The notes beneath the pieces are model-generated. The model did not search any database. It saw only the letters and a list, made by a program, of their open reading frames with translations, and had not been told where the DNA came from. From Diadema setosum (Eukaryota; Echinodermata; Echinoidea; Diadematoida; Diadematidae): 64,000 bases of DNA. Below, one piece after another: positions 22,427 to 34,920 of this stretch. Each line of letters begins with the position of its first letter. Within the stretch, counting starts at the first letter, position 1. The position numbers were made by a program, and so were the translations under genes. Location of the stretch: contig CM067062.1 in NCBI GenBank assembly GCA_033980235.1, positions 8,826,400 to 8,890,399 of the forward strand, given 5' to 3'.

Positions 22427-23225
22427 TGACCTTTGACCTTGACCTTTGACCTATATTGTACATTTTGCTACAAAATGCTACTCCTTCGCCATTTCTAACC
22501 CGATTTCGATTCCGTTTGCTTTATGTGATGGCACTAGGTGAGGGCTTCAAAACTTCTACACAGAATTTTGACCTTTGACTTCTTTGACCTTTGACCTTGA
22601 TTTTTTGACCTATATTGTACATTTTGCTACAAAATGCTACTCCTTCGCCATTTCTAACTCGATTTTGATTCCGTTTGCTTTATGTGATGGCACTAGGTGA
22701 GGGCTTCAAAACTTCTACACAGAATTTTGACCTTTGACTTCTTTGACCTTTGACCTTGATTTTTGACCTATATTGTACATTTTGCTACGAAATGCTACTC
22801 CTTCGCCATTTTTAACCCGATTTCGATTCCGTTTGCTTTATATGATGGCACTAGTTGAGGGCTTCAAAAATTCTACACAGAATTTTGACCTTTGACTTCT
22901 TTGACCTTTGACCTTGATTTTTGACCTATATTGTGCATTTTGCTACAGAATGCTACTCCTTCGCCATTTCTAACCCGATTTCGATTCCGTTTGCTTTATG
23001 TGATAGCACTAGGTGAGGGCTTCAAAACTTCTACACAGAATTTTGACCTTTGTCTTCTTTGACCTTTGACCTTGATTTTTGACCTATTTTGTACATTGGC
23101 TACAAAATGCTACTCCTTCGCCATTTCTAACCCAATTTCGATTCCATTTGCTTTATGTGATGGCACTAGGTGAGGGCTTCAAAACTACACAGAATTTTGA
23201 CCTTTGACTTCTTTGACCTTTGACC
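22427..23225 (-). promoter_or_regulatory. seven DR1 nuclear-receptor motifs in tandem array
   Basis: TGACCTTTGACC, the reverse complement of GGTCAAAGGTCA, occurs at 22427, 22440, 22585, 22744, 22902, 23060 and 23214. It is the DR1 consensus of HNF4/RXR/COUP-TF type receptors. Each full unit has one perfect copy and one near copy ending GACT or GTCT. Regulatory use is inferred from motif only. Confidence 0.45.
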
Positions 23226-23262
23226 TTGATTTTTTACCTATATTGCACATTTTGTTACAAAA
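22440..23262. repeat. tandem repeat, about five units of 158 bp
   Basis: Each unit runs from TGACCTTTGACC through GACCTATATTGTACATTTTG, GCTACTCCTTCGCCATTTCT, CCGTTTGCTTTATGTGATGG and GTGAGGGCTTCAAAACTTCT to CACAGAATTTTGACC. Spacing between equivalent TGACCTTTGACC motifs is 145, 159, 158, 158 and 154 bp. Units are highly similar, so the array is recent or homogenised. Confidence 0.92.
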
Positions 23263-23283
23263 TGCTACTTCCGGCGGGGACAT

Positions 23284-25284
23284 ATGTTACGCACCGCGTA
23301 ATTTCTACTTTTCCTTGTTTCAAGTGGGAGACACAGAGCCAGGGCGGGAGAAATTAAATCTCAAGCAGGAGAACGGGGGATTTTGCAAAAATGGGCTTTC
23401 GGCGGGAGATCTCCCGTCGAAAGCGGGAGAGTTGGAGTCTCTGTTCATGTGTAGTGCATTGAGCATGGAACAGCATTTGATGGTGCCACTGAAGAATGCA
23501 TTTGCATTCAGGTACAAATTAGATTGAATTAGATTTGAATTTAAACTAGTCTACAGTATTTGTGGTCAGAATGATTTGTGCTTCCTCCCAGCTTTGTGCC
23601 TTGCCTTCCATTTATTCCTAATTTCACTTGGTTGAATGGAATTCACCTGCGTAGTGGTTGCTACAAATTTGGTAAATACGAGTCTCAGTTATTCTTCAAG
23701 CTGTATTCTGGGTGTCACGAATACCCACCATTGATTAAGGAAACATGCTAACAGAATTGTTGACTTCTCAGTGAAGGCCATTATCTGGGGTCATGTCTGA
23801 CAGAGTCATAGAACTGTTGCCAGTATTTTTGGTATGGTTTCACATAATAGTTAGACCAAGAGGAAAGCTTTTGCATTCTTACATTGGACGTCATATATTA
23901 ACCCTGAATGGGGAGACTCTTTTTTATCCATTTGCACACAGCCAGCTGAAGGCAGTATTAATTTAAAGGGGAGTACAGGAAGTGAATAGGTATTTGGAGG
24001 GAGAGGGATGGAGAAAATGTGAGTGGAATGTGATGAAGTCACATGAGAAAGATAACATCAAACGAGCGAGAGAACGGATAGCACAGATCTATTCCAGGCA
24101 TGCTGTTTGTAGACCGCCCCATTGATCTGTTATTGAAGTGGGATTACAGCAAATGAAATGGGAGGTCCTGATTCCACGCACAAGGTGACACTTGACGCGC
24201 AAGTTTTACCGAGTTGCATGGAAGTGGCTCCTGTGACTAAGGCAATTGGAATTGGTATCATCATGTTATAAGTGTTTCTTATCGTGCCATCATAATCAAC
24301 AGCAAGTTTTGATATTTGAGTTCAGCAATCACTGATCCAAGGAACTGTTGAAATCAGGCTCTTGAGTTTAGCAAGCCTTTGACATCAATTTCATTTTATA
24401 TGAATTTTGGAAAGATTTTAGTGACTGTCTTGATTTCATTCAAAAGCTGATGGTTGCACAGGACAAAATTTAAATTTAAACTAAAAGACTTCATCAGTAA
24501 GCAGTGAAAATAAATGTTAAACCTGTCTATAAAGCAATATCACATCATATTCATTTTTTGGGTCATATGGATGTCACATTGGAAATCATTTTGAATAGGA
24601 AAATCATTTGTAACAAGATGTGTATACATACTACATTCTCATGATATATCACCAAGTGATCATCTCTTTTCTTCTACAAATGCACTCTAAGACACGGCCT
24701 TTGCTATCTTACAGTCAATAAACTTTACCTCATTCCAATATATATATTTACTATATTATGCACTTTAACATTAAAATTTCCTCCTTTATTAAAAGTTCCA
24801 TGTGAAAGCATTAGGAAAGCATTTCAAAGCATGAAAATGTGAGAGATGCACATACCTTTCCCTTTGATGGCTTTAGCTGCTTATTATGACATTTTGGTGC
24901 AGGGGTTATAATGTACCATTCTCATTACCTCCTAAGCACTCGCCTTGTTCTCCAATTAGTGCTAATTGCTGCGAGGCAGATAGAGACATAAATTATGTAT
25001 GCCCCCATATAAAGGGCTCTGCCCTCATGCATTGAACACTTGTATAGCAAGGACACTGTTTTCTATGAATTGTCCTTCCCTCCTATCCCCCCCCCCAGTA
25101 GAAGTGACACATGTTTGTAGTTTAAGTTTTGTCATTTAAAATGAACATTTTTGTAGGAGTTGTTGTTCAAGCTTGCATAAAATGCAGAGAGAAAAAAACA
25201 ACAACAACAACAAATACCCATGAAGTAATGGGATTTTTATACATTTTGATCATCTTCCATTGGGTATATTCCTTATGTTAAATT

Positions 25285-25285
<1 letters not shown>
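23284..25285. other. non-coding, nothing assigned
   Basis: About 2 kb with no recognisable exon. The 23330-23430 part is GC-richer, with repeated GGCGGGAGA-like phrases. The 24060-24260 part looks unique and less AT-rich. Neither reads as a known protein. Confidence 0.5.

Positions 25286-25329
<44 letters not shown>
25286..25329. repeat. (CT)22 microsatellite
   Basis: Uninterrupted CT dinucleotides over 44 bp. Confidence 0.97.
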
Positions 25330-25330
<1 letters not shown>

Positions 25331-27071
25331 GCTGCTGATTCATAGATACCTTTGAGCATTTGAAGACTAGAGAGACAAAAGAGATAAAGAAAAGGAGTGA
25401 AAATTAGTAAATAGGAGAGAATGTGCTGTACTGTTGAACACTTTATGTGCCACGTTCAAATGCCTGACTCATTAGACAGTGTTCCAAGATTGCATATTCT
25501 GCTCAAACCTACAAACCTGCCAAAACTGATCAATAAATTGGCAAATGCCACAGTGCAATGGAAAGCATTTCTCTCAATTCCATCCCTGTCGCATGTAGCT
25601 TGCATTTCATGTAGTGATTGACTATCAAGTAATATTCCCAACTGAATTTGGGAGTAAATTCTAAGTTTCTGTGACTGTTTAGTGTGCAAAGTCATGCTTC
25701 TGCACATCAAAGCAAAGGTTTGCATTTTGTCTACAACTTTGCTTATTACATGTCCAGGGTATTAACCCAGAGTTATAAAAGTTACATACATTTGAAAAAC
25801 TGAGTGATTTCCCAAAGCATGACTACACATTGCAGTCTTAGAATAATATGGCACACAGGGGGTTTACACCCTGGCACATAAAGAGTTTTAATATCTTCTG
25901 AAGATGACATTTCCCTAGTAGACTCGGTAGTTTGATGCGCAGGAGGATTAAAGCTGACATTTCCAACCTTAAATTGGGTCTCCAGCCTGCTTAATCCTCT
26001 TTCTTCCCCCTTTTCTATACCTTATCTGTCAATCTGCATGCACCCCCCCCCCCCCCCCCCACCTATTCTGGTCTAATAGCTCCCGCAGTAGCAGATTTGC
26101 ACTACAGTGACTATGTGCCCATACTGTACCTTTACAGGATTGCCAAATTACAGAATTGCTGAGTTCATGATAAGAGGTTCATAGTTGGCACATGGTTGAA
26201 GTGCTTGTTCTCACCTCAGTATCAGCCATGCTTGAATAAATTAGAATGTACTAGAGGAAGAATTGGGGATTGAGCTTCTGCATTTTAAGCAACATGTGAC
26301 ATGTGTGATGTTTGAGGTTAAAAGTAGATTATTTGGAACTATTGATGACTTTCTCACTTTACGGAAGGCAATACATATTCTGGGAGATATTACAATCTGT
26401 ACTAACATGCATCATAGTCTCATCTGCAAAATTATGAATGAATGAATTTACTGAAATTTGCCTAGCAAAATGTAAATATGCATATATTACTTGTAATTCT
26501 GTGACAGGGTCTACCCCAACAGTTATGAATGCACAGAATTTATAATTTACTGTGACTCTTTACTTTGACTTTGTCCAAGAAATGTTTACCATACTCATGT
26601 GGCTTTGATTCTTGCATAGCGTAACTGCATGTGAACATCAGATAGATATCCACTAATGTGAATGAAACAGTGTCAGGCTCATATCTGGTTAGTGGATGAT
26701 GAAGACCACATTCACACTGCTCTATTTATCAACATGTGGGAAAATATTTAGATATTGGCATAGATTAGGCCTAACTGACAATAAAGAAATTTGAGTAAAT
26801 CTGTGCCGCATATATTGTTTGGAGTATGCATGAAAGTGTTCACAGCAGCAAACAGCAATATTGATCCATTTTTGCCGTGAGGTTGTGCAGATGCTGTTAT
26901 TTTTATTAATCATTCCCACCCACCCCCATCCTCATTGGCTCTTAATTGCATATTTCTGCTGAGCTTGGAATAATTGTGATGCTGCTTTATTGGCACCTCA
27001 ATCACGATGGGTCAGTCACCCAGACTCCAGGGGGTTATTGAGTATTCTACAAAGGGCAATGCTGATAGGCA
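25330..27071. other. non-coding, nothing assigned
   Basis: No exon recognised. It contains a C-run at 26043-26060 and otherwise ordinary AT-rich sequence. Confidence 0.55.
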
Positions 27072-27440
27072 TTAAAGGCATTATTAACCATTTGCAGATG
27101 AAACAAAAACCCAGCTGTATAGTGCTTCAAAATAGTTCTAAAATGTGAGTTAGGGATAGAAACAACCAGTGTAAAAATTTGAATCAGTATAATTGATGTA
27201 AAGTAAAGTTAAATACACAAAATGCAAACAATAATTATAATAAAAATGTTTCTAGACTTAAATCATCTACAGTTATGGTTTAATGAGAAAAATAGTGATA
27301 TCTCCTTATGTTTAGGCTTTTTTGCAAAATTTTTAAATGGTAGAATATTTTTGTGATACAAATGACCTGCACATATGCATCAAATGTGATATCTTGAACA
27401 TTTTTTATCTCTGCTCACAATGGTACAACTGTACCTTTAA
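27072..27440 (+). mobile_element. TTAA-flanked MITE family A, copy 2 (369 bp)
   Basis: It begins TTAAAGGCATTATTAACCAT and ends ACAACTGTACCTTTAA. The interior follows copy 1 almost base for base (AAATAGTTCTAAAATGTGAG, GGGATAGAAACAACCAGTGT, GTTATGGTTTAATGAGAAAA, CACATATGCATCAAATGTGA). The ends have TTAA on both sides. Confidence 0.87.
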
Positions 27441-28784
27441 CAAAAATGGATAAGTATTGTAAATCTTTATTCTTCAGGTGGTACACTTGTGTTGAATATG
27501 AACTAGCTTTATGATATACCAAGCTTTTGAAAATATAATGAATAAAGACATATTGTAGGGAGTTTGAGTATATTTATATTCCAATGACTACATTTTGTAA
27601 TTCACTCCATTATCAGTAATTTTATCAGCCCTTGAGTTCTGTGAAAAGAATGTTGTTCATCAGAGGTGAAAAGCATGGAAAGCAATGAGTTAAGTTTAGT
27701 GTAGACATTCACAGAACTGAAGTTTTCATGAATATTTCTGTCTACAAAAACTGAGTTGATTTGTTTTAATTGTTTTAATGGGGGATATTAGAATGTGTAC
27801 AACAATATAAATTGTAGATTCATTAATTTTACTAAAATCTTGTTAGTAGTCTCAGGTCCCACTGACTGTATTGCACTGGAAGTTGATGTGGACATTTTGT
27901 TAATATGCACTCTGCTAAGCAAATGCAAAAATAAGAACAAAGTTCTGGAAACCATATTTTTTAGATGCTGAAATATCATATTCAAAAATAATTGTCATAC
28001 AAAACAAACCAAAGGCAAATGTATTTAAGTATGTACTTGTCCCAGTGTGAAAATTTATCCCTGTTCTTTAAGTTAATGGCATCAATGAACTTACACCAGA
28101 TGCCAGGCAGTGTTTTAAATCTCACTGATATGAAATCTTCTTGGCAGATTTTCACTCTAGAATGCAAAAGAAAAATTGTCAGTATTCTCAGATACTGATT
28201 AAATAATTTTGTTGGTACTACAGTGTGGTTTAGAATCTTGGCAGAAATCAATATCTTGAACAAATTACTAAACAAAACAAAAAATGCTGCATCTTTACAC
28301 CTATATAGTTTGGCAACAGCAAAAAAAATATAAAATTCATGAAAATTCTACAAATCTATATTTGAGGACAGTGCTCTGCATGCAACATGATATACTAAAA
28401 GTATGAATTAAGATTCATGTGACTTGCCTCTTGCAGAATCTGTCCATTGTAAAAAAGATCTTGGACAAAGTATACAGTGTTACATAAATTTATTGTAATG
28501 TTTGTTCAATGAAGCTAAAAGTACAGCAAGTACACATAGTATTATATGACAATAAACAACGAAGCTAGAGTGAGTGTAGTTTTACATGACAACACTGTCA
28601 GACTTGTAATAAAGAAGAGAGACCTTGAAAAAGAGGAGTCCTGTTTCTTGAAAATGTGTCAGTTTGATGACAAAGCAGTCTTGGCTCAAATTTCTCCATC
28701 CATTAGAGCTCTAGGCATGAGAATGAAAAGCGGTCAGTGTATTAGAGTAATTACTTTTTTGTTGTTATGTCAGTTTTATGTCTG
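27441..28784. other. non-coding, nothing recognised
   Basis: AT-rich. Several short frames on both strands are open only because stop codons happen to be sparse. No domain recognised. Confidence 0.55.
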
Positions 28785-28986
28785 TACACGATATTTTTGC
28801 GGCACAAAATTTCCGTGAGTTGGAGCCAACGGCCTTTTTCACGGCATGAAATTTTCGCGAGTTGCCTCAATATTCACTGCATATAGTGTAGACAAGAACT
28901 TTCACATGCATTTTAATTTCACGAATCTTGGCTCTCGCAAAATTCACGAAATTAAAATGCACGCGAACATTCCTCGTTTTATAGTA
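28785..28986 (+). repeat. dispersed repeat, 'GTGTAGACAAGAAC' family copy 2
   Basis: Better-preserved copy of the repeat at 16193-16400. It contains GGCATGAAATTTTCGCGAG, GCATATAGTGTAGACAAGAAC, AATTTCACGAATCTTGGC and AAATTAAAATGCACGCGAAC, ending at GTTTTATAGTA. The CpG-bearing CGCGAA motifs that are decayed in other copies are intact here. Confidence 0.7.
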
Positions 28987-29488
28987 TCTTGCTCCCATGA
29001 TTTTTCGTTTGTATATATACTTAGCAATTGTACAACAAAAGCAAGGAATGTTTACGCATTATTGACAGATTTTAGAACAGAGCTCATTATGAATGTGAAA
29101 TTTTTGGTTAAAAAAAAGCTATTTGATTTCACGAAAAGGCAACTTTATGAATTAGAGCAGAAACTGAATCATAAAAATTATATTTGATCATGTGTGGATG
29201 CACAAATTCATATGCTGAGGTAATGTCACAGTCAGGAAATATCTCAGATATACAATACTTGTACAAGTACACGTACACTGTATACTCTCACCAGAGGAAT
29301 TGAAATTTATGTGATGATATGATTTTGACAATTAATTGTTCGTACCCTTATTTTCTATGTTCGTGCATCCTGTTGTCTGTATGTTTTTTGTTTTTGTTTT
29401 TTTTACTTTTTTAGATATTTGAAATGAAATAAAGTCCCTCAAAGGAGGATAAAGAAAAAAAAATCTTGCTCCCATGTAATTTAGAATA
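28987..29488. other. non-coding, nothing recognised
   Basis: AT-rich, with T-runs near 29396-29412 and an A-run near 29454. No exon seen. Confidence 0.55.
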
Positions 29489-29570
29489 TTAACCCTCCCA
29501 TAGGCTATCTGTTCATGAGGATGTGTATGAAATTTGCACACATTTTACTGATTGGCACTAAAAGGGTTAA
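29489..29570. mobile_element. short TTAACCC palindromic MITE, copy 1 (82 bp)
   Basis: Ends are TTAACCCTCC and AAAAGGGTTAA. The right half (TGATTGGCACTAAAAGGGTTAA) matches the right half of the element at 34921-35010. Confidence 0.55.
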
Positions 29571-31721
29571 TGAACACAGTGACATTCAAAGGCACTAGGC
29601 TCACTGTGTGGTATGAATGATGTTCAACTGGATGATGAAATAATCGAGCGAGATTTCCCCTTGGGACTTGGTGGGTTACAGACGTTTGCTTGGCTGGCAT
29701 CAGTCAATTCTGTTGATCATGTGACTGTTGGCACTGTTGCTGGGATGAAAATAGCTTTATGGCTTCTACTGCTACCTTGTGGAGATTATTTTGTCCTCCA
29801 TATGAACTGTGTATTCCCTTTAAAGTGTTTCGTCCGGTATGCTTTAGCCATTTCTGTGCTGTTTTATTGATGTGGTTCATTTGTGTTTCTTTGTCTCATG
29901 CTTGAGTTTACATTGCTTGCTGATTGAAGATAGCATCTAGGGAATGCACTGTGGAATCACTTTCCTCTGAAGGTATTGTCATTGTCCTCAGCTGTCAATT
30001 CAGAGGTATAATTACTGGTACATTGTACACCTATACCATGTGTCAGTTTGTGTGAGTGTATGTGTGTATGTGTTTTGGTGTGTGAATGAACGTACATATA
30101 GTGGATATATTCAATATGTGTGTACAGTGTATATTTTACACATTTGCATACCATATGTGTGTCTGTGCATATTGTGGAAGATATCTTTGCTGTATCTCTT
30201 ATCTGCAAGACTAACAAGGCCTTGTCTAGATCATACTGAATTACTAGCCATGCATAGAGAGCTCTGTGACCTAGATTATTTTTTCTGATCATTGCAGTGG
30301 GTACATATCCACATACATTTTGGATGCAACCTCATTTTAGGTAATTGCTTGTGAAAAAAGGAAACGAGGCAATGAATAAAGATAATCATTACTTTTGAAA
30401 TGAGGCAGACTTCAAGCCAAGTACACTGTACCTGCATATAAAATGTCTCATGGGGACAGTGTTTTTATTGAGGTCTGCAAATGAAGTCACATCACGTGCA
30501 AGTTAATATACTTTCAGGCAAATAGCACAGTGCAGGATAAAAAATTAAAGTTAAATGAAAATTATCAAGACCATCTTCTAAATAAGTACATAAGAATCTA
30601 AGCTGTGATGAGATAACCTACATGATGGAAAGTAGTTTACAGAGTGTGTGTTGCACTTATGACAGATATTCTTGGCTACGTTTGGGATGCAGCATTCGTA
30701 ATCCAATAAATATGGAGATCGGTGGGCCATGGTTGGGACCTCATTTTTACCAAAGGGTTCCCCATGGGGGGGGGGGGGGGAGCTGAATATTGCAAAATCT
30801 GTCTGCTCGTGTAGATTAGATATTTGTTCTCCCCATGTAGAATACATACGGTATGATTTGTGCTTATAAATGCTTCATACCATGAAGGGGAAGGGCCAAT
30901 GGGCCTTGTTTGGCTGATACAAAGTGTAATGAGGCATAGTTGCAGAAATTACTGTAAAATTGGGTGTTTTCATGCTAGTAACTTTTCGCACTCGGCCGGG
31001 TAAGATGAATTTCGTGTGTTTTTAATTCTGCGGAATCAAGACATCAACTACTGGAACATATGACACATAAAAATATTAATATGTACTGTACATGTGAAAT
31101 ATTTCACAGTGCACCTACAGATTTTTACAAATTTTGGCTGTAGCACCAACACAAAAATATGGTAGGGAGATCTTAAAATATTTACTAAAGTACTTTGATC
31201 AGCAAATCAGAAACCAACTGAAGTACACTAGAATTGGCCCAGTGTGTGAAGTTAATGCCCATTGGTTGCGTATTAGCACCTGCTGCCTTAATGATAGATT
31301 ACTGGCGGAAGGCATCCATTGAGGTATCACTTTCCAAGATCCTGGGCCCCCTTCGTAATCTGGCTTTATCGGCGAGCCCATCATTTCCCCTTTGCGCACT
31401 GTGTGGAGATTGCCGCCTCCGATCCATCAGGCGAGGGCCTTGTCCATCAAGGCAGAGCGGTGGACCGTTGATTGCCACCGAGCAGATCTCATCATCGCCA
31501 TGGATGAGTGGAAGAGGTCCCTCATTGCTCTTTACCTACTTGTCACCTTCCATTACATCATCCTCTCCACCAAGGAAGGAAAAAAAAAACACTGTGTGTG
31601 TCATGTCTGCCATGTTTGTTCGTTAGGCAGCTTCACACCTATAAATGTTGATATTATGGTTGGGATACATAAGCTGGTTGCACATTTGTACATATTTACA
31701 ACATACACACACATGGTATAC
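29571..31721. other. non-coding; GC-richer island at 31.3-31.5 kb
   Basis: A G-run lies at about 30767-30780. The segment 31300-31560 is clearly GC-richer than its surroundings and unique-looking, with open frames on both strands that match no family I know. It could be a conserved regulatory block or an unrecognised exon. 30960-31060 carries a fragment of the CGCGAAAA-type repeat, including GAATTTCGTGTG and AATTCTGCGGAATCAAGACAT. Confidence 0.45.
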
Positions 31722-31757
31722 ATACATACATGCATACATACATACATACATACATAT
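31722..31757. repeat. (CATA)n microsatellite
   Basis: CATA/TACA units immediately left of the TIR element that starts at 31755. Confidence 0.9.
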
Positions 31758-32416
31758 AGTGACCCGCCACAACAAAAGGATCCTAAAGTCGCTAACGGCT
31801 GAGCCGAAAAAAAGGAGTTTAAAGTCACATCATCAAAATTGGTCAAAACAATCAGATTTCTGTTTATGGAATAATTTTGTAGTCTAATGTTTTGTCTATC
31901 TGCCAAAATTTCGAAGCTAAATGATCAAAGGAAAGGCAAGAAATCAGTGTTTTTTGGGGCCTTGATTTTCTGACTGTCAACGTAAACAGAAACGTCTCCG
32001 AAGGTTTGGATTTTCATAGCGCCGCAGCTAGACTCCACGCCTAGCAACGAGGGATTGATTTCATTGGTCAGTGTGTGGCATCCTGATTACTGATTGGTCA
32101 TGTGTAGATCGCTAAAACTAAGCTTGAATGAACATCAGGGAGGTCGCTAGGAGCATACCTTCTATTGTCAAGCGATGAAAACTGTCTCACCTCCCCTTGA
32201 TCATGATAGCGTCGAAAGGAAAACTTTGAAGGCATTTTTCTCGAAACTGATTTCCTCAACCACTAATAAAATCATCGATAGCTCCGCATCCGAGTACTTT
32301 TACGAGTTGTGTTATATATGAAATTAGAGTAGAAGAGTAAGGGAATAATGTCATGCCATTTTCAGAAAATTGTCCTCCCCCGACTTTTGGATCCTTTTGT
32401 TGTAGCGGGTCATATA
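31755..32416. mobile_element. TIR element with TGACCCGC ends, about 660 bp
   Basis: The left end GTGACCCGCCACAACAAAAG GATCC matches the right end, where GGATCC is followed by TTTTGTTGTAGCGGGTCATA, over about 27 bp with one or two changes. TA lies at both outer ends, as expected for Tc1/mariner-type insertion, but no transposase is present. The interior is unique-looking and GC-richer. Confidence 0.8.
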
Positions 32417-32603
32417 ATTATATGCACATTCAATTTCAATTCAATTCAATACATGTAGTTGATTTATTCATACACATACATACACAATGCAAACATCTAT
32501 AGAAGTACATGCACAATGTACACGCATAATTATACTATACCTGCATACATGTATACATAAATAATTGTTGGAGGGGGGAGGGTATTAAAAGATAGATATA
32601 TGT

Positions 32604-33052
32604 CAGGGCTCGACACTAACGGTGGCCCGGTGGCCCGGGGCCACCAAAAATGAAAGTCGGGCCACCAAATTTCAAAAAAGGGCAAATTTGGTGGCCCGCC
32701 TCGGGCCACCAAAATTTTTTGAAAAGTATGTCAATAAATTCGTAACTTTTTGCGCAGGAAATTAGCAGTTAAATTTGTTTAAAGGATGGATGAAAAGGAC
32801 TGAATGAGTGCCTGAGAGTGAGTGTTGCAAGTTTGTTGAAGTTTATTTATGAGAAGATATGTCCAGCTTCTAATTCCTACTCTCATAAAATGAAATATTT
32901 GACTCATTAAAAAAAAAAAGGACTTTTAATGTCTTTTATTGTTTTTTTTTTTCGGGACACCAAATTTTTCTCTCGGGCCACCAAAAATTTGAAATTTAGG
33001 ATTTTGGTGGCCCCATCGGGCCACTAAACAAAAAAGTTAGTGTCAAGCCATG
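32604..33052. mobile_element. TIR element rich in GGCCACCAAA motifs, 449 bp
   Basis: The left end CAGGGCTCGACACTAAC corresponds to the right end GTTAGTGTCAAGCCATG. Subterminal zones are built of repeated GGCCACCAAA/TTTGGTGGCC motifs in both orientations. A related but truncated copy lies at 59991-60190. No coding frame. Confidence 0.8.
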
Positions 33053-34074
33053 TATATGTAGATGCTGTTCAATGTTTTAGCGGCATACATTTGTGAAGTT
33101 TTATATGCACTGGCCTCTGTGAGTGAAATGGTGCATTCATTATGATGTGCATACAGTGTATGTAATCATGGTAGTGCTTAATTGTGTACAAAAAGGTCAT
33201 GAACAATTGGCTTCTCCTTGGATTAAACGGTTTACACGATCTAGAGTTGTCATTCTCAGCCACAGTAGGCTATGAAGGCATTCATTTTGATGAAATCTTA
33301 GTAGTCAGTAGTCATTGTCACCATTCCTCCATGTAATCTGCAGTCTGGACTACAGCCAAATGAAAAGATTGATCTGGCCTGTATCACTCTTCAAGCAGTC
33401 TTGCCCAGTGTCTGTGACAAAAACTGATCACAAGGTTGTAGTAAGCCCTCAAGGTCTCAAACCTCTCAGTACTTCTTTACAGAGACTCATTCTAAAAAGT
33501 CAAAAATAAAAGAAAATTCTGTAAGATTCCTGTAAGATTCATGCAAGATTGAATGTTGTTCCTGTTTCATTATATCTAAATATTAAAAACCGATTTGTTT
33601 TTCTTCCAATTTGCTAGAGTTTCATATTTCGGCTCAATTTTGCTCATAGTTTCTTCGAGGAAGACTTCAGAATTACCACCTCAGGATTGCACTTGTTTCT
33701 TTGTTTGTTTTTTTTTTCTTTTTAATCTATGCTGAAACAGATGTAGGCCTAGTCCTTCTAACTTTATACACTTGTAAGTTAAGGTGTCCAGCCTTTAAAT
33801 AAGGTGTTATTTGTAAAGGGATTCATCCCAATCAATCACACCTATAGTTCTTTTACCAAACTGGTAAGGTTATTCTTAAGAATTTTTCCCACACTTATGT
33901 TGTATCTTTGATACAACAAAGTAACTGGGCTGATCCATTTTATTTATAGGTAGTAGACGGGCACACTTCAACATGAATGGCAAATAGAAGGTTAAAGAAT
34001 GAAAAAAAAAGGAATTAGCAACAACAACAACAAAACATGGTCACCATTAACCAGTTGATACGAAAATGAAAATT
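33053..34074. other. non-coding, nothing recognised
   Basis: AT-rich with a T-run near 33708-33717. No exon or inverted repeat noticed. Confidence 0.55.
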
Positions 34075-34285
34075 TTTGTAGTGGGGAAATTTTCGCACAT
34101 TTCACACAACTAGAAAAGAGAGCGAAAATAAAAGCATGCAGATATTTTTGCTTGTTGTATGTACCACTAATTAATGTCTTGATTCCGCAGAATTAAAAAC
34201 ATATGAGATGAGATTCATTGTACCCGGCTGAGCGCGAAAATTTACCTGCACGAAAATATCCACTTTTTACAGTGCATGCTGGACC
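34075..34285 (-). repeat. CGCGAAAATT-type dispersed repeat fragment
   Basis: It contains TTGATTCCGCAGAATTAAAAACA, GAGCGCGAAAATTTACCTGC and CACGAAAATATCCACTTTTTACAG. The first block is the reverse complement of one at about 31009-31048, so the two are inverted copies of one repeat about 3 kb apart. Confidence 0.6.
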
Positions 34286-34920
34286 CCTATTCAAAATCTT
34301 CATGCATACTCACAGACTGTCATGCAATTATTCAGTCCCAATTGTACTGCTACAGATTACATTGTTTGCATGAATGAGTCTTTTGTGTAGAACATCTGTC
34401 AACTGTATTGCTGTAAACAAATTAAAAAGAAAAGAGTGGTGCTAATGTTCACAGACCAAATTTTCTTTCACATGATTTTTTGTATGTTTGTTTCTGGTTT
34501 TTGTTTTTGTTTCGTTTTTCTCTTTATTTTTTTTTTGGGGGGGGATGAATTTCCTTGCACTAGTCTCTATGCAAAAAATCCCCAATTTAAAGGAAGGCTA
34601 CCCTCAGCTAAGGTTCACAGTGAACATTATGTGCTTTGTTTTATTTTTATTTAAACATTAATAAGTCTGCTTCTAGATAGCTAACCAGAAGGATATCCCA
34701 AAATTTATGTTGGCACTGAATTCACTGTGATCAAAGAACTCCCTTTTCTTCAAGCTGTGCCAAAAAGGGAAAAAAAAATACTTATTCTGTGTTTGTTCGT
34801 ATCAACTGTCTTTCAACCCACTCTGCTCTGAAAATGACATCAGTTCTTTAACATCCAGACAAACTTGTATGACATTTTCTTCTACTCTGTAGTGAGTACA
34901 GGTTGACATTGCTGAAGGTT
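34286..34920. other. non-coding, nothing recognised
   Basis: It contains a TTTTG/T-rich tract around 34495-34535 followed by a G-run near 34537-34544. No exon seen. Confidence 0.55.

Larger units (their letters stand above)
22158..23283. mobile_element. 1.13-kb TIR element with TCCG microsatellite and 158-bp tandem array
   Basis: The left end TGTCCCCGCCGAA corresponds to the right end TTCCGGCGGGGACA. Just inside the left end is a long TCCG/GTGTCCG microsatellite. Most of the rest is a tandem array of a 158-bp unit. It encodes no transposase. The layout (short TIR, subterminal microsatellite, direct repeats, DR1 motifs) resembles the 8281-10620 element, although the sequences differ. Confidence 0.75.

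Noticed and set aside
22440..23262. Regularly spaced repeats, considered as a CRISPR-like array
   Set aside because: The units are contiguous 158-bp tandem copies with no unique spacers, in a eukaryotic genome with no cas-like genes.
29957..30292. Minus-strand frame rich in His, Thr and Tyr
   Set aside because: It is generated by a TG/CA-rich, TGTGTATG-type low-complexity tract.
31234..31802. Overlapping plus-strand frames of 130 and 136 codons
   Set aside because: They run through a GC-richer island and then into a CATA microsatellite. Neither matches a family, and both strands are open.
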